Assembly (NCBI GenBank): GCA_916610825.1 | Contig: OU744447.1 | Location: 942,146 to 1,006,145 of the forward strand | Direction: 5' to 3' | Source: Haliclystus octoradiatus | Taxonomy: Eukaryota; Cnidaria; Staurozoa; Stauromedusae; Haliclystidae | DNA length: 64,000 bases | Shown here: piece by piece, positions 1 to 13,000 of the stretch | How positions within the stretch are numbered: the stretch's first letter is position 1 | How the letters are laid out: each line of letters starts with the position of its first letter | Program-made: the position numbers and the translations under genes | The notes under the pieces: model-generated | What the model saw: the letters and a program-made list of their open reading frames with translations, nothing else | Told to the model about the DNA's origin: nothing | Databases searched by the model: none

Positions 1-215
1 CGTTTGTTAGTTACAATCATCTATCAAAAAGTACATTAACTACAGTGTCCTTGTGTTAATCTCAATTCGGAGCTCATCTATCTAGATTACAGGAATAATC
101 CGTTTTAAAATAAGATAGTAATCTTCATAATACGTACACACATATCTATTAAACGAACTATTGGAAATAATTTTGAATTTTATTTCATTGCTTAAAACTA
201 TAAGTAACTACATAT

Positions 216-1358
216 TTATTCGTCTTTATTTTGAAAAACTACTTTTAATTGCTGATGTTTAACTTTTGTGTGTTTAGCATTTGTTGTACTTGCACTCCAT
301 CTTCGTAGTTGGTTCGGTAAATGTTCTAACGGAATTGTATTTCTCTTCTTGCGAATTGGTTCCCATTTTCTACTTCCAATAAATAAAGATTTATAAAATA
401 TTTTCCTTAAACCTTTTTTAATATCTCTATTCATAACACTGTAAATAAATGGATTTAACACACTGTTAAGTATTAGCATTAAATTAGCAATTTGAAATAT
501 ATATTTGCTAAAAACTCGTGTCAATAGATCACCGTAGAAAAACCACATTGAAACTATTTGTTGTGGTAAAACGCATATAACGTAAACAAAAGTTAATGTA
601 ATTGCCATAGTAACTAAATGACGTTGTTGTCGACGTCGTCTTCTAACTGCTGACGTCGCATAAGGTGAACGAAACATTGCAGTACGACTTTGAACTTGTT
701 TTAACTTTAATATTATCAGACCATAAGCAGTACTCATAAATATAACTGGTACTAATAGTTGTATAAAAAACATTGCGGTCCAGTATATTTTTTCAAGTTT
801 TGGACTAGGCCAGTCTGCTTCGATACAATATTGAAATCCATCTGCTTCATCTAGCCGTGTAACAAGTATCAAGGGTAATGAAAATAATATTGCAAACATC
901 CAAATAAAGAATAAAATTAGTCTTAATCGTTTGTTACCCACTATGGCATGAAATGGATGCGCAATTGCGTTGTATCTATCACACGAGATAACCACTAGCG
1001 TTGCCATAGAAGCTAAAACGCTAACTGAGACGGTTGCGTAAGAAATACGACAGAACGCCGCACCAAGAACCCAACGTAAATCATACTCAAGACTTATTAA
1101 TTGGCCAGGTGTATAAACACATAATATGATAATATCTGAAATAGCGAGATTAACAGTATAAAAATGAATACTGCGTCTCATATGTCGCTGGTTATATATA
1201 ACGTAACAAATTATGACGTTACTTGCAAGACCCGTAGCAAAAAATAAACAATAGATAATATCAATTGAGCGCACAAACTCTATAGGAAAAGTTGCCATAT
1301 TTAGATAATCCAAGTCGACGATAGTAAAACCGACATTACTTTCTATAATTCCAATCAA
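216..1358 (-). CDS. Class A (rhodopsin-like) GPCR, probable peptide receptor, intronless
   Basis: A single uninterrupted 380-codon frame encodes a seven-helix G-protein-coupled receptor of the plasma membrane. Visible class A landmarks are the TM1 segment with GLASN (residues ~43-47), NLAISD in TM2, the TM3 CDRY motif followed by NAIAHPF, a Cys before TM3 (AAFC) and another in ECL2 (QYC) for the conserved disulfide, a proline-bearing TM5 (LLVPVIF), a basic ICL3 (RRRRRQQRH), and NPFIY in TM7 followed by a basic helix 8. ECL2 (CIEADWPS) and TM5 recall peptide receptors of the NPY/NPFF/orexin type, but the ligand cannot be named. TM6 reads CVLP where the family usually has CWLP, so the toggle-switch Trp is missing. 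The N-terminus has no N-x-S/T site. The start is the first Met of the frame; a Met about 20 codons later is an alternative. An AATAAA overlaps the stop codon and another lies about 35 bp downstream. Confidence 0.88.
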   Translation of the reverse strand: MIGIIESNVGFTIVDLDYLNMATFPIEFVRSIDIIYCLFFATGLASNVIICYVIYNQRHMRRSIHFYTVNLAISDIIILCVYTPGQLISLEYDLRWVLGAAFCRISYATVSVSVLASMATLVVISCDRYNAIAHPFHAIVGNKRLRLILFFIWMFAILFSLPLILVTRLDEADGFQYCIEADWPSPKLEKIYWTAMFFIQLLVPVIFMSTAYGLIILKLKQVQSRTAMFRSPYATSAVRRRRRQQRHLVTMAITLTFVYVICVLPQQIVSMWFFYGDLLTRVFSKYIFQIANLMLILNSVLNPFIYSVMNRDIKKGLRKIFYKSLFIGSRKWEPIRKKRNTIPLEHLPNQLRRWSASTTNAKHTKVKHQQLKVVFQNKDE

Positions 1359-2540
1359 TACTTCATAATAATATCAACAATCCTCGTTGTTTGTATATAT
1401 ACATTTCTAGATATATTTCAAGATAACAACAGTCTTGTTGCCGTTTCTTATCATATCTAGCAAATAAATAGCTCCTTCGATAAAGTGTCTTTAGTACATC
1501 TATATATATATAAATCTTTGAAGCGAGGTTGGTTATTTGATTATATACCTCGCTTGACTGCATAAGTGTCAATTCAAAATCGAACCTTCAACTTAGATAT
1601 ACTTAAATATTTCAATCCAACTTTTATAATCGTAAATCGTGTCTTTTATTGTGATATTGCAACCAGCAACTAAACATTCGTGTCAAACTTGTATAAGAAA
1701 TTACACATCAATAAATTATTCAATAAAATTATTCTTGAATTTAGTTCGTAAATATCGCTTTGATACAATTGATTTAACATCAACGTAATGCAAACATGTC
1801 ATCTGATTGTCAAGTTGAAAACTGACAATAGATTCATTTAAACAAATCTATCACCTGTTGTTATAATAATATTGAAATAATGGATTAAAGATAGATAACG
1901 AATTCATGAAAAAGATATATGTGAGGTTAAATATTGGATAGACTACAAAATTGTTATCTTCTAGCCAAACAAATGTGTATATTTCCCTAACATGCGGGTG
2001 TACATGGGCGGGTCTTGTATTCTAGTGAGAACGTAGAGGAAGGAACAGTCACACCAAATTCATATAGCCTGTGTCCCTGCCCGATAAATTCTGCGTGCTG
2101 TCTGTCGCCCATGTAAATAACATTCAAGTAGCCTAGATGGTCTAATGATAACATGAAAAGAGTCTTATGTAGTCAGTGTGCAAACACCACTTCTGGCTGT
2201 TATTACGTACAACTAAATGGTGCATGTAGAATTATGCAGAGGCTGAAGTTAAGAAGCTGTTGGAAATGTGCTAAATACCCCTCTTGCCCTATGGGTGGGA
2301 AATAATTTACACGCCGACGGTCCGTATCTCGATGCGATCTTACTTAAGCACAGCGGATGGCGGGATGAAAGGGCTAGGGGGATTAAACTGACCCCTGTGC
2401 CTGGTCAACCACATTCCAAACAACGATGTCATGCCATGATAGAGTAATATTGCTGTTGTTATTTAAAATATTTGTTCCATGCATAATAAAAAATATCTAC
2501 ATTGAGGATCGTCTAAATACACCTTCTGATTAGTTCTACA
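1359..2540. other. Intergenic, no gene seen
   Basis: This stretch separates the GPCR 5' end from the PLGRKT last exon. It is AT-rich to about 1980. From about 2000 to 2430 it is richer in GC and looks like repeat sequence, including short inverted arms around TACATGGGCG (about 2005) and CGCCCATGTA (about 2107). No convincing coding frame, tRNA or known element was recognised. Confidence 0.4.
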
Positions 2541-5500
2541 TTATTTTGAATATACTTTCAAGCATTCCTTTTGATTTTGGATCACTTCGTCGTATGTAAC
2601 TGGACCCAATGGTAAGCCTAGCAAGTGACTTTCTGCTTTGATAATGTGTTCAGCTTCAGCTATACAGTAAATGAATAACAATAGAATTAGTGAGGGGTAT
2701 ATGTTTAATAGAGGGCGAGCAGGAGCAGGTGGCCCCTTTGTCGGGAACATCTAGGGGAGCGGAACATACAAAATGTTCCTGTACTCTGTGTGCCTGTGAG
2801 TACCGCGTATAATCTAGCAAAGTACGACGATTACACTGTGTTTGTACAGCTGATTTTTGGCGTGCTCACAGTGAACTTATTTTCACCGTACCGGTACGTC
2901 GCCTAGAACAACACACGCCGTACTTGCGAAATCTAATGCTAGACTATCTGTGATTTGATGAGTATATGACGCGAGATTTGAGCTTAATTGCATATTACTT
3001 ATAAGATCTAGAGTTAATTAACTTAATCCATAGACACTATATAGGTTTATATGGGGATTATATGGTCAAATTGTTTTTGCCGAGATAAAAATGCGAGAAT
3101 GGACTTGCTTATGGACATGTTTACTAACTTCATCTCTAGCAAAAACATTTCATTATAAGGAAACATCCTAATTTTCTCGTAAATTACATCTTCTCGAAGT
3201 TGCCTGTCAACTGAAAAATTATTCAGTTCATTATTGTAGAAAGAAATACAATAATATCAGTATTACAGATTATAATTGTTCTGTCATATTATACATTTGT
3301 AATGAAGTTCTGCGCAGCATGCTTTCAAAGCCGAAGGAGAATAGCTAATTTGATACTTGAAAAAATAGTACTTTTATTATCTATAATTTATTGTTCACAT
3401 TCCATATACGACTTCTTACAAACGAAAACTAGCTCTTATAAATAATCAGTATAAAAATAAAGCCATTTTAGTAATTTTGAGATTTTTTTATTTTAAACTC
3501 ATTGTTTTTGACAGGAATAATGAAGCAATTTCAAGAATGAGAATGGTTTTAAAAACTTGCACTCTTTTGCCCGGACTTTGATACACTCTTTCTGCTTAGG
3601 AATTCCAGTTGAGCTGCATTTTTAATTACAATTATAAATAATAATTACAATAATATTTGAAATACAAACAGTTAAACAACAAAACCAAACTTTGAGTACA
3701 CAAACACAACACAAATATAATACTTTATATACAACACAAAACTTTTTTTTAATTTCATGAAATAAATCTAAATTCCTGCAAATTTGTAATTTCTAACAAA
3801 TCATGTTAGATCGTGATGACTTCTTGTTGCCACGCGACGGTTGCATTTGATAAATGATGATCTGACCAAAACAGAAAAACTTCATCTAATCAAGATTTTT
3901 GTTGTTTTGTTATTAATTAAACTATATACTACATACACTTGTTTTCCTCCAAATTGACATGATTGACAAGATGTACAGCGTATATGATAATTATGATGTT
4001 GTCTGTTATCAAAATGTTTCCATTCTAATAATTATTAATTCAATAATTTATCAGTTATTACGTTGTCTTTGCAACTTTGATAGTTCTCGATGCCATAAAT
4101 GCCGAGCTATTTAGTATGATAACAAAATGCCTGATGATCGTTAAAAATGGCATAAAATTATTCCGAGTAACAAATATTTGAATTTTTTTCGCTTTTTAAT
4201 ATTTATTATTATTATTATTGATAATTGTTTTCTTTCAAATATATGATTGACTTTATTGCAAAGATATAAAAGAATAGATTCAAAACTCTGCTATAGTTTT
4301 CAAGGCTTTTCAGCGGTTTTCTAATTAATCGATTTCAAGCATCTCATAGTATAACTATAATTACTTACAGCTGCCTAACAAAATATTAGCCTATCATTAT
4401 CTTTGACGCAGATTTTAAACATCTGGAGGGGAAAGTATTATTTTGTGGTGGTAGAAAGTTTGAAAGGTTATTTTCAAACAAATTATATCGCCATCTCAGA
4501 ACGACCCACCGTGCAGTTAATAGCGTTCCTCCTTGCAGTAACATATTAATATTTTAATACTTTTACAAATGAACGCAAATATGACTGATCAAGCAGGGAT
4601 TTAAAAACAACAGGGCAACTGGAGTATCAGTTTATGTTCCTCCAACCAGTGAGCAATTTTCTGGACAAACAAATATCTATTGATCATTGTTTAATTATAA
4701 ATGTATGAGGCAAAACATTAATTAAAGAGCTCAATGCTAATTGCAAAGCGATATAGAAAGGTTGACTTAAATATTACGAGTTTACTCTGTTACTCTGAGT
4801 TTCGGGTAAGAACGCTCTGCAGACGGTTTCACCGTAAAGAAGATATAACTAGCCTTATAGATAGCTAACATTATTGGTGGCAAAACATCAATAGAGTACT
4901 CGATGCAAATATGAAGAGCAGTATAGAAATGAAGTAAAAAGGCTAGACGTTTACTCGTTTAGCTAGTATCAAACGGAGACGGCGTCTAGTCTTTGACTTC
5001 ATTTCTATAATGAATTATATATATATCGCGGTAAAATTGAATATAACTAATTAATCAATTGAATACTCCGCACGGTCGTATTTATCAATTGCAATAACAT
5101 TGGAAAGTTTGCATTATAAAATATAATCATTATGTATCCCATTTTACAGAAGCGGACAGTAGACCTCGAATTTAAAAGCAATTCCTAAATATAAACCATC
5201 GATGTTATTTGAACATCTGTCTCTGTCGCCAGTAGCCTTGCATATATTATAAGAGGTTTCAAAAGTAATTTCATTTTTCAGAGTTACGGTTAGCAAAGAG
5301 CATGCTGGTCTTCCAGAGCTCCTTAGGCATGCCCCTTGAAAACCAAATCCCTCAGAAGCCCTGTAATCGAAATTCTCTAATCATTATTAGTTCTATTTGG
5401 CCCTCAATAGGGTTTGTAGACACAAAGGATATAAACCATTATTATTATTATTACATTACAAATTGATTCATTTAAGTAAATTGTGAAATACGGACAGTGA

Positions 5501-6864
5501 CAGTGAATTGAACAAATAATTGAATTTAGAATACTATATTTGATTTGATAGCAGTTTTTACGCATTCAATCTCCTCTTTTGCAATGAAAATGGAGCACTC
5601 TCATTGGACAAATATTATGATTATCGTATCGTAGTTTTCAATCATAGGCTTTCATATTATACTCAGAACACATTTTAATGAAGGACATTTATACATCAGA
5701 AATAACTTAACAGAAGTAAAAGAAAAGACCTTTGATGCATAATAAAACTTGAAATATTGACAAGACAGGCACAGGTATACTAAGATCCTGTAATTGCGTT
5801 ATATCCGATCAGTACGCGATTCTCTTGGCCATTGAGCAGACGGACTTTACTGTACTTACAAAACAAGTACGTAAGAGGCATTTATTAAACTTGAGTGTAA
5901 TAAAATCACAGAAGCCCAAAAGAGATTCAATATGCCAGTAAGACGTTGAAAAGTCACTCATATCAGACAGATGTTTGAGTTCTTAAATGGTATTATGTTA
6001 ATTACGAGTGCAGGCATTACATACCTCTAATCCAAGGCAGTTTGTCTCCGTATGCCATGTGTGCTTGAAAGCCAATGCCAAAACTAAACGGTAACAGTGG
6101 TATTAGCATGGCGGGTTTCTTTGTACGAATAAATCTAAATTCAGATTATCAAAGGAAAGTGAGAGTCACTATGATAAATGGCAAACAGCCTGATAGCGAA
6201 TACGAAGTGTCAGTTGTAGTAGGCATAGTTAAACTATAGGCAATGTAATCTATTAGGAATGTGAATCCGATCTGATCGAATTTCAATTCAGATTCAGAAA
6301 AAATAATTTATATTGTTTAACAAGAGAATATAGTGCTTATATATCTATTTTCTTACCCTAATAATAATCCAGTTGATGCTATAGCTGCAAACGATCCTGT
6401 CCAGCGAATCGTTTCTCGCATTTTTGCAATCTGCATGGCCATTTGTTTGTTACTGGCTAATGCCTGGGCATGAAATTGGTTATTCATCTGGAAGCAAATC
6501 AAAAATATAATGCGAGTAGAAGTTGAACACCTCCACGTCCAAGCTCTGAAATCTGGATCAAATCTGTACTCTAGGCGTTTCCCTGCATTACTTCTAAGAA
6601 TGTTAAAATCCAAGCTCTGGATATAAGAAGTACTTCAAATCTATACATTAAGTCTTTACAATTTTGACTGCCTCTCATTAGAATGGGTTGAAGCGAAATC
6701 ATGTCCGAAATTGAAGAAAAACATTCAGAGCCGAGACAAGAAAATGCGGAGCTGTTGCTGAATCTTACCGACTTCTTTTGGAAATTTGTCATCATTTCCT
6801 CACCCTTTCCTTTGAACTTTTCCTCCACGGACTCAGTCATTTGCTTCGCAAAATAGCTCCCCAT
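2541..6864 (-). CDS. PLGRKT: Plasminogen receptor (KT) / C9orf46 homologue, 4 exons
   Basis: Exons on the minus strand are 6864-6769, 6487-6357, 6134-6025 and 2659-2541 (stop at 2541-2543). Junction phases (0, 2, 1) fit and give 151 residues, against about 147 in human PLGRKT. Family marks are the N-terminus MGSYFAKQMTES (human MGFIFSKSMNES), the block RQMAMQIA represented by KQMAMQIAKMRE, two hydrophobic segments (about residues 46-70 and 79-100), the KKP turn between them, the C-terminal EAE-x-I stretch with GPVTYDEV, and a final lysine. That C-terminal Lys is the residue that lets the family capture plasminogen at the cell surface; a mitochondrial role is also reported for the family. The last intron is about 3.4 kb and contains repeats. 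The gene starts 230 bp from BRX1, head to head. The exon set is seen in the sequence; the name rests on remembered similarity. Confidence 0.9.
5280..5456 (+). repeat. Probable tRNA-derived SINE with (ATT)n tail
   Basis: In PLGRKT intron 3, a block beginning GTTAGCAAAGAGCATGCTGG resembles the 5' part of a degenerate tRNA gene and ends in ATTATTATTATTATT. The head partly matches the tRNA-like block at 43,001-43,082. The SINE call is inference from shape only. Confidence 0.35.
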
Positions 6865-7094
6865 CTTATATTATAATAAACTATGTTATAATGTTAGCAA
6901 ATATAATGTTTCCCCCTTCAATATTGCAACTTCCAAAATTTGGTGGGAGTGTAAATTTGTATTTTGATAGCCTCAGTTTGAAATATTACGGAATTTGTCC
7001 GAGGTGTTTACAACAGGGCAGACTGAACATGTGATTTTGATATTGAAATAGAAAAACTCAAACAAACAACGGATAATTTATATATATTGCAACG
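6865..7094. promoter_or_regulatory. Shared bidirectional promoter region, PLGRKT / BRX1
   Basis: Only 230 bp lie between the start codons of the two divergent genes, so both promoters and both 5' UTRs must sit here. The stretch is AT-rich, with a TATATATATTGC run just before the BRX1 start. No TATA box or CpG island could be assigned with confidence. Confidence 0.6.
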
Positions 7095-10000
7095 ATGAAG
7101 CCTAAATTTACTTCAAAAAACGATAAAAAGCCTACTGATAGTAGTGTCAAAAAGGTAGGTATAAACTTGATCGATATAACTGTAAATAAGATACTCAATA
7201 TACATAGACTGACACTTTTTGTAGGCCTATAGTACAAATTGCCAAAACATTACAAGAACAAGACCAAAATAGATTCAGGTTAGTTGAGCTAGGCATGCTC
7301 TTATGTAGTAAGCCGTATATCATCTAACCCTACGGGCTAACCGAAGCTGTGAATTTATGAATTATTCTATGAAAACTTGAGTCATTCGCTGACAAATATT
7401 GACAGTTTTGGCAATTTTAGTCTTCAACAATAATACAATTCTCTAGACTCTATAAAAGAGGGCATTCGGATGATGTAAAAAATTAGAGACCCCTTTCTGT
7501 ATTACCAATACTATCGAAAGTTCTAGAGAAAATCGTTCATGAACAATTGTCAATGTGTTGAGAATCAAATCGCTTCCTAACCAAATATCAATTTGCCTTT
7601 CGTCAAAGACATTCCACAACAAATAGTCTGTTAAATTTTACTTACTTTTGTTTTAAATCCATGCACGAGAAAAAAATGTATTTGTTCAGCAAGTCTAGAC
7701 TTGAAAAAAGCTTTCGATACAGTCAACCATCAAATAGCCTACTGCTAGATTAACTAAACTGTTCTGGAATTAAAAATTCTTCTAAAAATTGGTTCCATGC
7801 ATATGTCAATGACAGAGCCCAAACTATTTCATTGAGCCAAATTCACTTCTCCCAAGCTTTAATAAACTCAGGTGTCCCACAGGGATCAATTTTGGGACCT
7901 TCACTGTTTATTTTGTATTCTTGAACGATCATCCACACGTCCTTGAGCACTGTAGTATATTTTGGGACCTTCACTGTTTATTTTGTATTCAAACGATCAT
8001 CCACACGTCCTTGAGCACTGTAGTATATTTTGGGACCTTCACTGTTCATTTTGTATTCAAACGATCATCCACACGTCCTTGAGCACTGTAGTATCAATAT
8101 ATATGCTGATGCAATAAATACTAAAAGTAATGAATCAACTTTATCTAACCTTTTTTTAAAGTGACCAACTTTGGAGCAGTTACAACTTTGTTTCGTAGAT
8201 TGCTCCACCACGACATGACACGTGAGTAGAAAAAAATCTTAATGCTACTGTTAGTTAGCATTTGGATGGACCTGCATGATTTTCAACTCAATATTTTCAA
8301 GTCTATTTTCAATATAAATATTTCTGAACCAAGCATAACATTATATTTATTTACATCAAAATGGAGTAGTTAGTTAATACCTTCAAGGCTGCGTAATACT
8401 GTATAGGCTACTAAATGAAGATCAAACTTGTTATTCTAAATTTAATTTAACCAAATGGCCATCATAATCAATCTACTTTTGATATTTAAGAAGAGAACTT
8501 TTTTTTCAAGGGATGGATTAACAAACAGAGAGTGCTTGTCTTTTGTCAGAGAGGAATTAATTTCAGGTATGTTTTAGATTGACCTTGAGTGCCATTTTCT
8601 GATTTTTGAAATTAATTTCATTTTCACGTTCATAAAATGCTGTCTATATAATAATTGTGTTTATGACCCCTACCTATCATGGTGTCGCATGTTCAACGGG
8701 GTGTATATATATGAGTCTGTCTGGCTCAATGAGACAGGCTGTATTTGCCACGTCTTTCTATTAAAATTCCTATCCATGTTCATCCCAGAAGCCCACTGGC
8801 ATAGGGCAGAGGTGTACAGGAGCCGGAGTCAAAATCCACATTTGAACAGGAGCCGGACTGGAGTGACTGTTTTGCCATTCAGAGCCGGAGTCTAGAGAGC
8901 ACTGTTAGTAATTTCTTAAAGCCTTTCAAAGTTCAAAATTGTGAAGATATCTTTACATAGAAGCTTGATTGGCTACATATTTCAGATTATGTTAATATAT
9001 TTTGCACTTTTTTCTGTTTGCTTAATTTTTTACAGGACTTTCTCTGCAATATTTGGAGCCGGAGTCGGAATCTACTTTTTCTTACATTTCAAGAGTCGGA
9101 CTCGGAGTCAAACGCTCCTATTAGGACTTTTTTCGGATTCTGAGTCTGAAAATTCCGACTCCATACACTTCTGGCATAGGGTGCCAGGCCGTCATCGCAA
9201 TACCAATTTCTTATTAGTTTTTGTATTCCTACTTTCAACTTTTCCAACAAAAATGAAAGACAAGAAATTACAGATGAATTTAAGGTTTGGAAGCCTAAGG
9301 TTTTTCGTCTTAAAATTCATCTCAAATCAATTTCTGTTATATTTAACCCGAGTTCCAGTATTGTTGCGTAGCAACACGGTAATCTGATGTGATAAGTATG
9401 TGCTAGAAAGTGTTAAGACAAAGTGAGAACTTTGAAGTATATATCTCTTTTTGGACTATGTTATACTATATAGGCCTACTATAAGAAAAGTTGCTAGCAG
9501 GATCGAGATGAACATTTGAATATTTAATGTTGAAAAGTGAAACAATTCAAACTTTCGTTTTCCCTTTAGCAATTAAAACGTAGAATGTTGACCGAAAATC
9601 ACGGTCAAACTCTCTTGTGGAAAATAATATTGTTCCTTTTTTGGTTTCAAAAAGTGAGACACAAGTATGCAAAATCGCAACAGTGAAAAAGAAGTTTTAT
9701 CCAAATCCGCTGTGTTCGAAAAGGCGAATTATATACACTTTAATACTATTTTGAAATTATTTCTGAAATAAATCATTTTCATTTTTTAGAGCAAGGCATT
9801 TGATGCTTGACTTGCGGTCATTATTGCCGCATTCCAGAGCAGGTAAGAATCCACTGCCTTTCCTACAATCAGGATCAGACCAAAGTAAGAATCCTGGAAT
9901 CCTAAATTCTGGACGGCTAGAACAAATTCAGCAGAAAATTGATATGTGTGATGATTTATTGGTCAAACATCAACAAAAATTTCAGAAGAAAATGTTGAAA

Positions 10001-13000
10001 TGCTTCTAGGGTTCTAGAAGGCTAAACCTTTTGTCAGACCCTGCCTACAGTGTAACTATAGGCTACAATATAAAATGCCAAACCCTGACAGACGCATCCC
10101 AAGCCATGCCAACCCAAAATATAAAGGTTCAACCCACGGCGATAGAAGCACTATTAGTTGGTATCAGGAAGGGCATTTGGCCATCAAACTCACACAGGCA
10201 CCAGAAACAGTCTAACCAACCACACCAGTGTAAAAACGCTATCTTACCAACCACTATCTTACCAACATTCGTCCTGTAGTAAATATGATTTCAAGCACGG
10301 CAAATGTGTGGGAACCCTTTATTCAAAATAAGATTTTATTTATCATTTTATTGCTTTGAACAGATAATAAACTTGATCGTAAAGACAAGCTCATCATTAT
10401 CAATGAGGTAGGATATTAATAAACAATTTTTTAAACTGTAGTATTTCCGAACGCCAATCATACGGTAGCACTCTCCGGTAGAAGGTGTTTCAATCAGTCA
10501 GTTAAATTGACAGTTTACATGCAATGCCCTTTTATTGGTTAAACTTTGGACAAAATAAACAAGTAACGCATAATTTTGTGATTTTTGCCATCTCGCCCAT
10601 GTTGAAATTGAAATGTCTACGCCTGGTGTAACATGACTAATTATGCATTGTTATTGAGATAATTGCTTTGCTTTCCAAAGCCTAACGTTGACTTCAGAGG
10701 ACTGTAACTGTATTTGACTGTCCGCTTGAGACCGCAAGAACAACAAGACAAGAAGTAGGCCAAGAGAAAACTACAGCGTATAATTTTAATAACAATCTAT
10801 TACGACCGTACTATGTGGCCCCAAGACGAACAGTGGATGGGAAGTGTAGCACAAGATTAGTTAAAACACAGCAATGATTACAAGTTGACCAATCACAATA
10901 CAGACACTCAATATAACACTAAATTAGGGCAACAGACAAATAACCATTAGTGAATTGACAACATGACAGGAACTATGACAGTGAATGTGAAACAGTTTGA
11001 CATGTGCTGTATGACCGTATGACAATATTAATGTTACTATGGTGATGACAAAGACAATGTGAATTAACAAGTTACCATGACAACAAATATGGTAAATTAG
11101 TTTCTACACTCCCCACCATGAAATATCTTGGTCTTTCATATTAAACGTATTTAAACTAATTTACAAACTGAAAAGTAACAATTATTTTATCAATGTAGCG
11201 TACTATAAAAAATTATTTCTTAGAAATTAATTATTAATTTAACCAACAGGGTTACATATTGCGACAAGCTACTGTCTTTATTTACAGGGTTGTCCCTCCA
11301 AGAGACATATCTTCGTCAGCGGACGCACTAGCTGACCAGTTGCAGTTTTGATTTTAACTTGGCGTACCAAACCATCTTTCCCATCAGGCGCATCTATCAC
11401 AACTCCCATTGGGTATTGGGAACGAACCAAATTATCATCCATGACTAGAACCAAGTCTCCAACTTGGATATTTGGTTTGGAGGTTTTCCATTTCTGTCTT
11501 GCTTGGAGAAGGGTGACATATTCTTGACTCCATTTTGTCCAGAACGAGTCAGCGAGGGCTTGCGATTTTCTCCAGCGTTTTCTTAGAATCATATCTGAAT
11601 CGTCAAACGTACCAGGGGGTTGAGACACACCATTCCGTAACAACAGCAGATGATTTGGCGTCAAAGGGTCCAGGTCCAAAGGATCATTTGATAGAACAGT
11701 CAAAGGGCGGCAATTTAGAACAGCTTCTACTTCTGTGAGCAATGTTTGAAGCGTCTCCAGGTCATATGATCGGTTACCAAGGACAGTTTTCAGGCAATGT
11801 TTGACAGATCGAATCAATCTTTCCCACGCACCACCATGATGAGGAGCACCGGCAGGATTGAATTTCCATGTGATTCCTGAAGATAGAAGAAACTGCGAAA
11901 CACGGTTTTGATCCCAATTGGAGATCGCCACCTTAAGTTCGGTCTCAGCCCCTACAAAATTGGTCCCATTATCAGATATAATCTTACTAGGTTTTCCTCT
12001 CCTAGCTAAAAATCTTCTCAGTACACAAATAAATCTATCTGTGTCTAGGGAGGAGGAGGTTTCTAAATGGACAGCTCGAATTGACATGCAGGTAAAAATA
12101 CACCCCCAATACTTAACAGTAGATCTTAAAACTTTTACATAAAAGGGCCCAAAGTAGTCTACCCCCGTTACGTCAAAGGGGAATGTCTGTATTAGTCTGT
12201 CATGAGGTAAAGGTGCCATGAATTGTTCCATTCGACGTCCATGTAGTTTCTGGCAAGGGATACATGCATGAGCTCTTTGTTTTACTTTAGAAGTTAGTGA
12301 AGGTATCCAGAAATGTTGCCTGATAAAATTCACAATACACATAACACCGGTATGCTTCAAAGATAAATGTGCATCCTCAACAATTGAATTTACCAAAAAA
12401 GATTGTTTCGGAATAAGAATAGGATGTTTAACATCATAAGGAAGATTCGAATTTTCCAATCTTCCTCCAACACGAATAATTCCTCGGTCGTCAAGAAAAG
12501 GATTTAATAAAAGAATTTTACTATTTACCGGTATTTTTGATTTATTTTTAAGTGCACTGATTTCTTTCGGATAGGCCTTTAACTGTTCACATTTCACAAC
12601 AACACTCTTACTTTCTAACAATAAGTTATCAGTTAAAACATCAACATTTGAAACAACAACATTTTTAACATTTGAAACAACAACATTTTTAACATTTGAA
12701 ACAACAACATTTTTAACATTTCGATTTCTTAAATTGTAACTATTATTTGACAAATTGTTTGTTTTCACAGAATTTTTGCAATTGGAGATGAACATCAAAA
12801 CTCTTGCAACAATGCATATTAATTTGAAAAACGAGCGTGTTTTGCAAATCAAAGACGCAATAGGGTTATCAGAATCAATGGAAACAATATTTGTAACAGC
12901 ATTTGACAATTGCTCAATTTCAGCCTTATCAATAGTTTTACTTGGTAAAGAAGGCCATAAAGATTCATCCAATTTCAAAAAATCAGGACCTTCAGTCCAC

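Noticed and set aside
7230-7286. A possible BRX1 exon 2 with a TTCAG/GTTAG donor that also joins in phase to exon 3
   Set aside because: The exon at 8511-8566 carries the conserved NKQRVLVF...RGINFR block and joins exon 1 and exon 3 in phase; the 7230 version lacks family similarity.
8689-9387. Two plus-strand frames of 68 and 148 codons
   Set aside because: They run through the hAT-like MITE and BRX1 intron 2 sequence; composition is repeat-driven.
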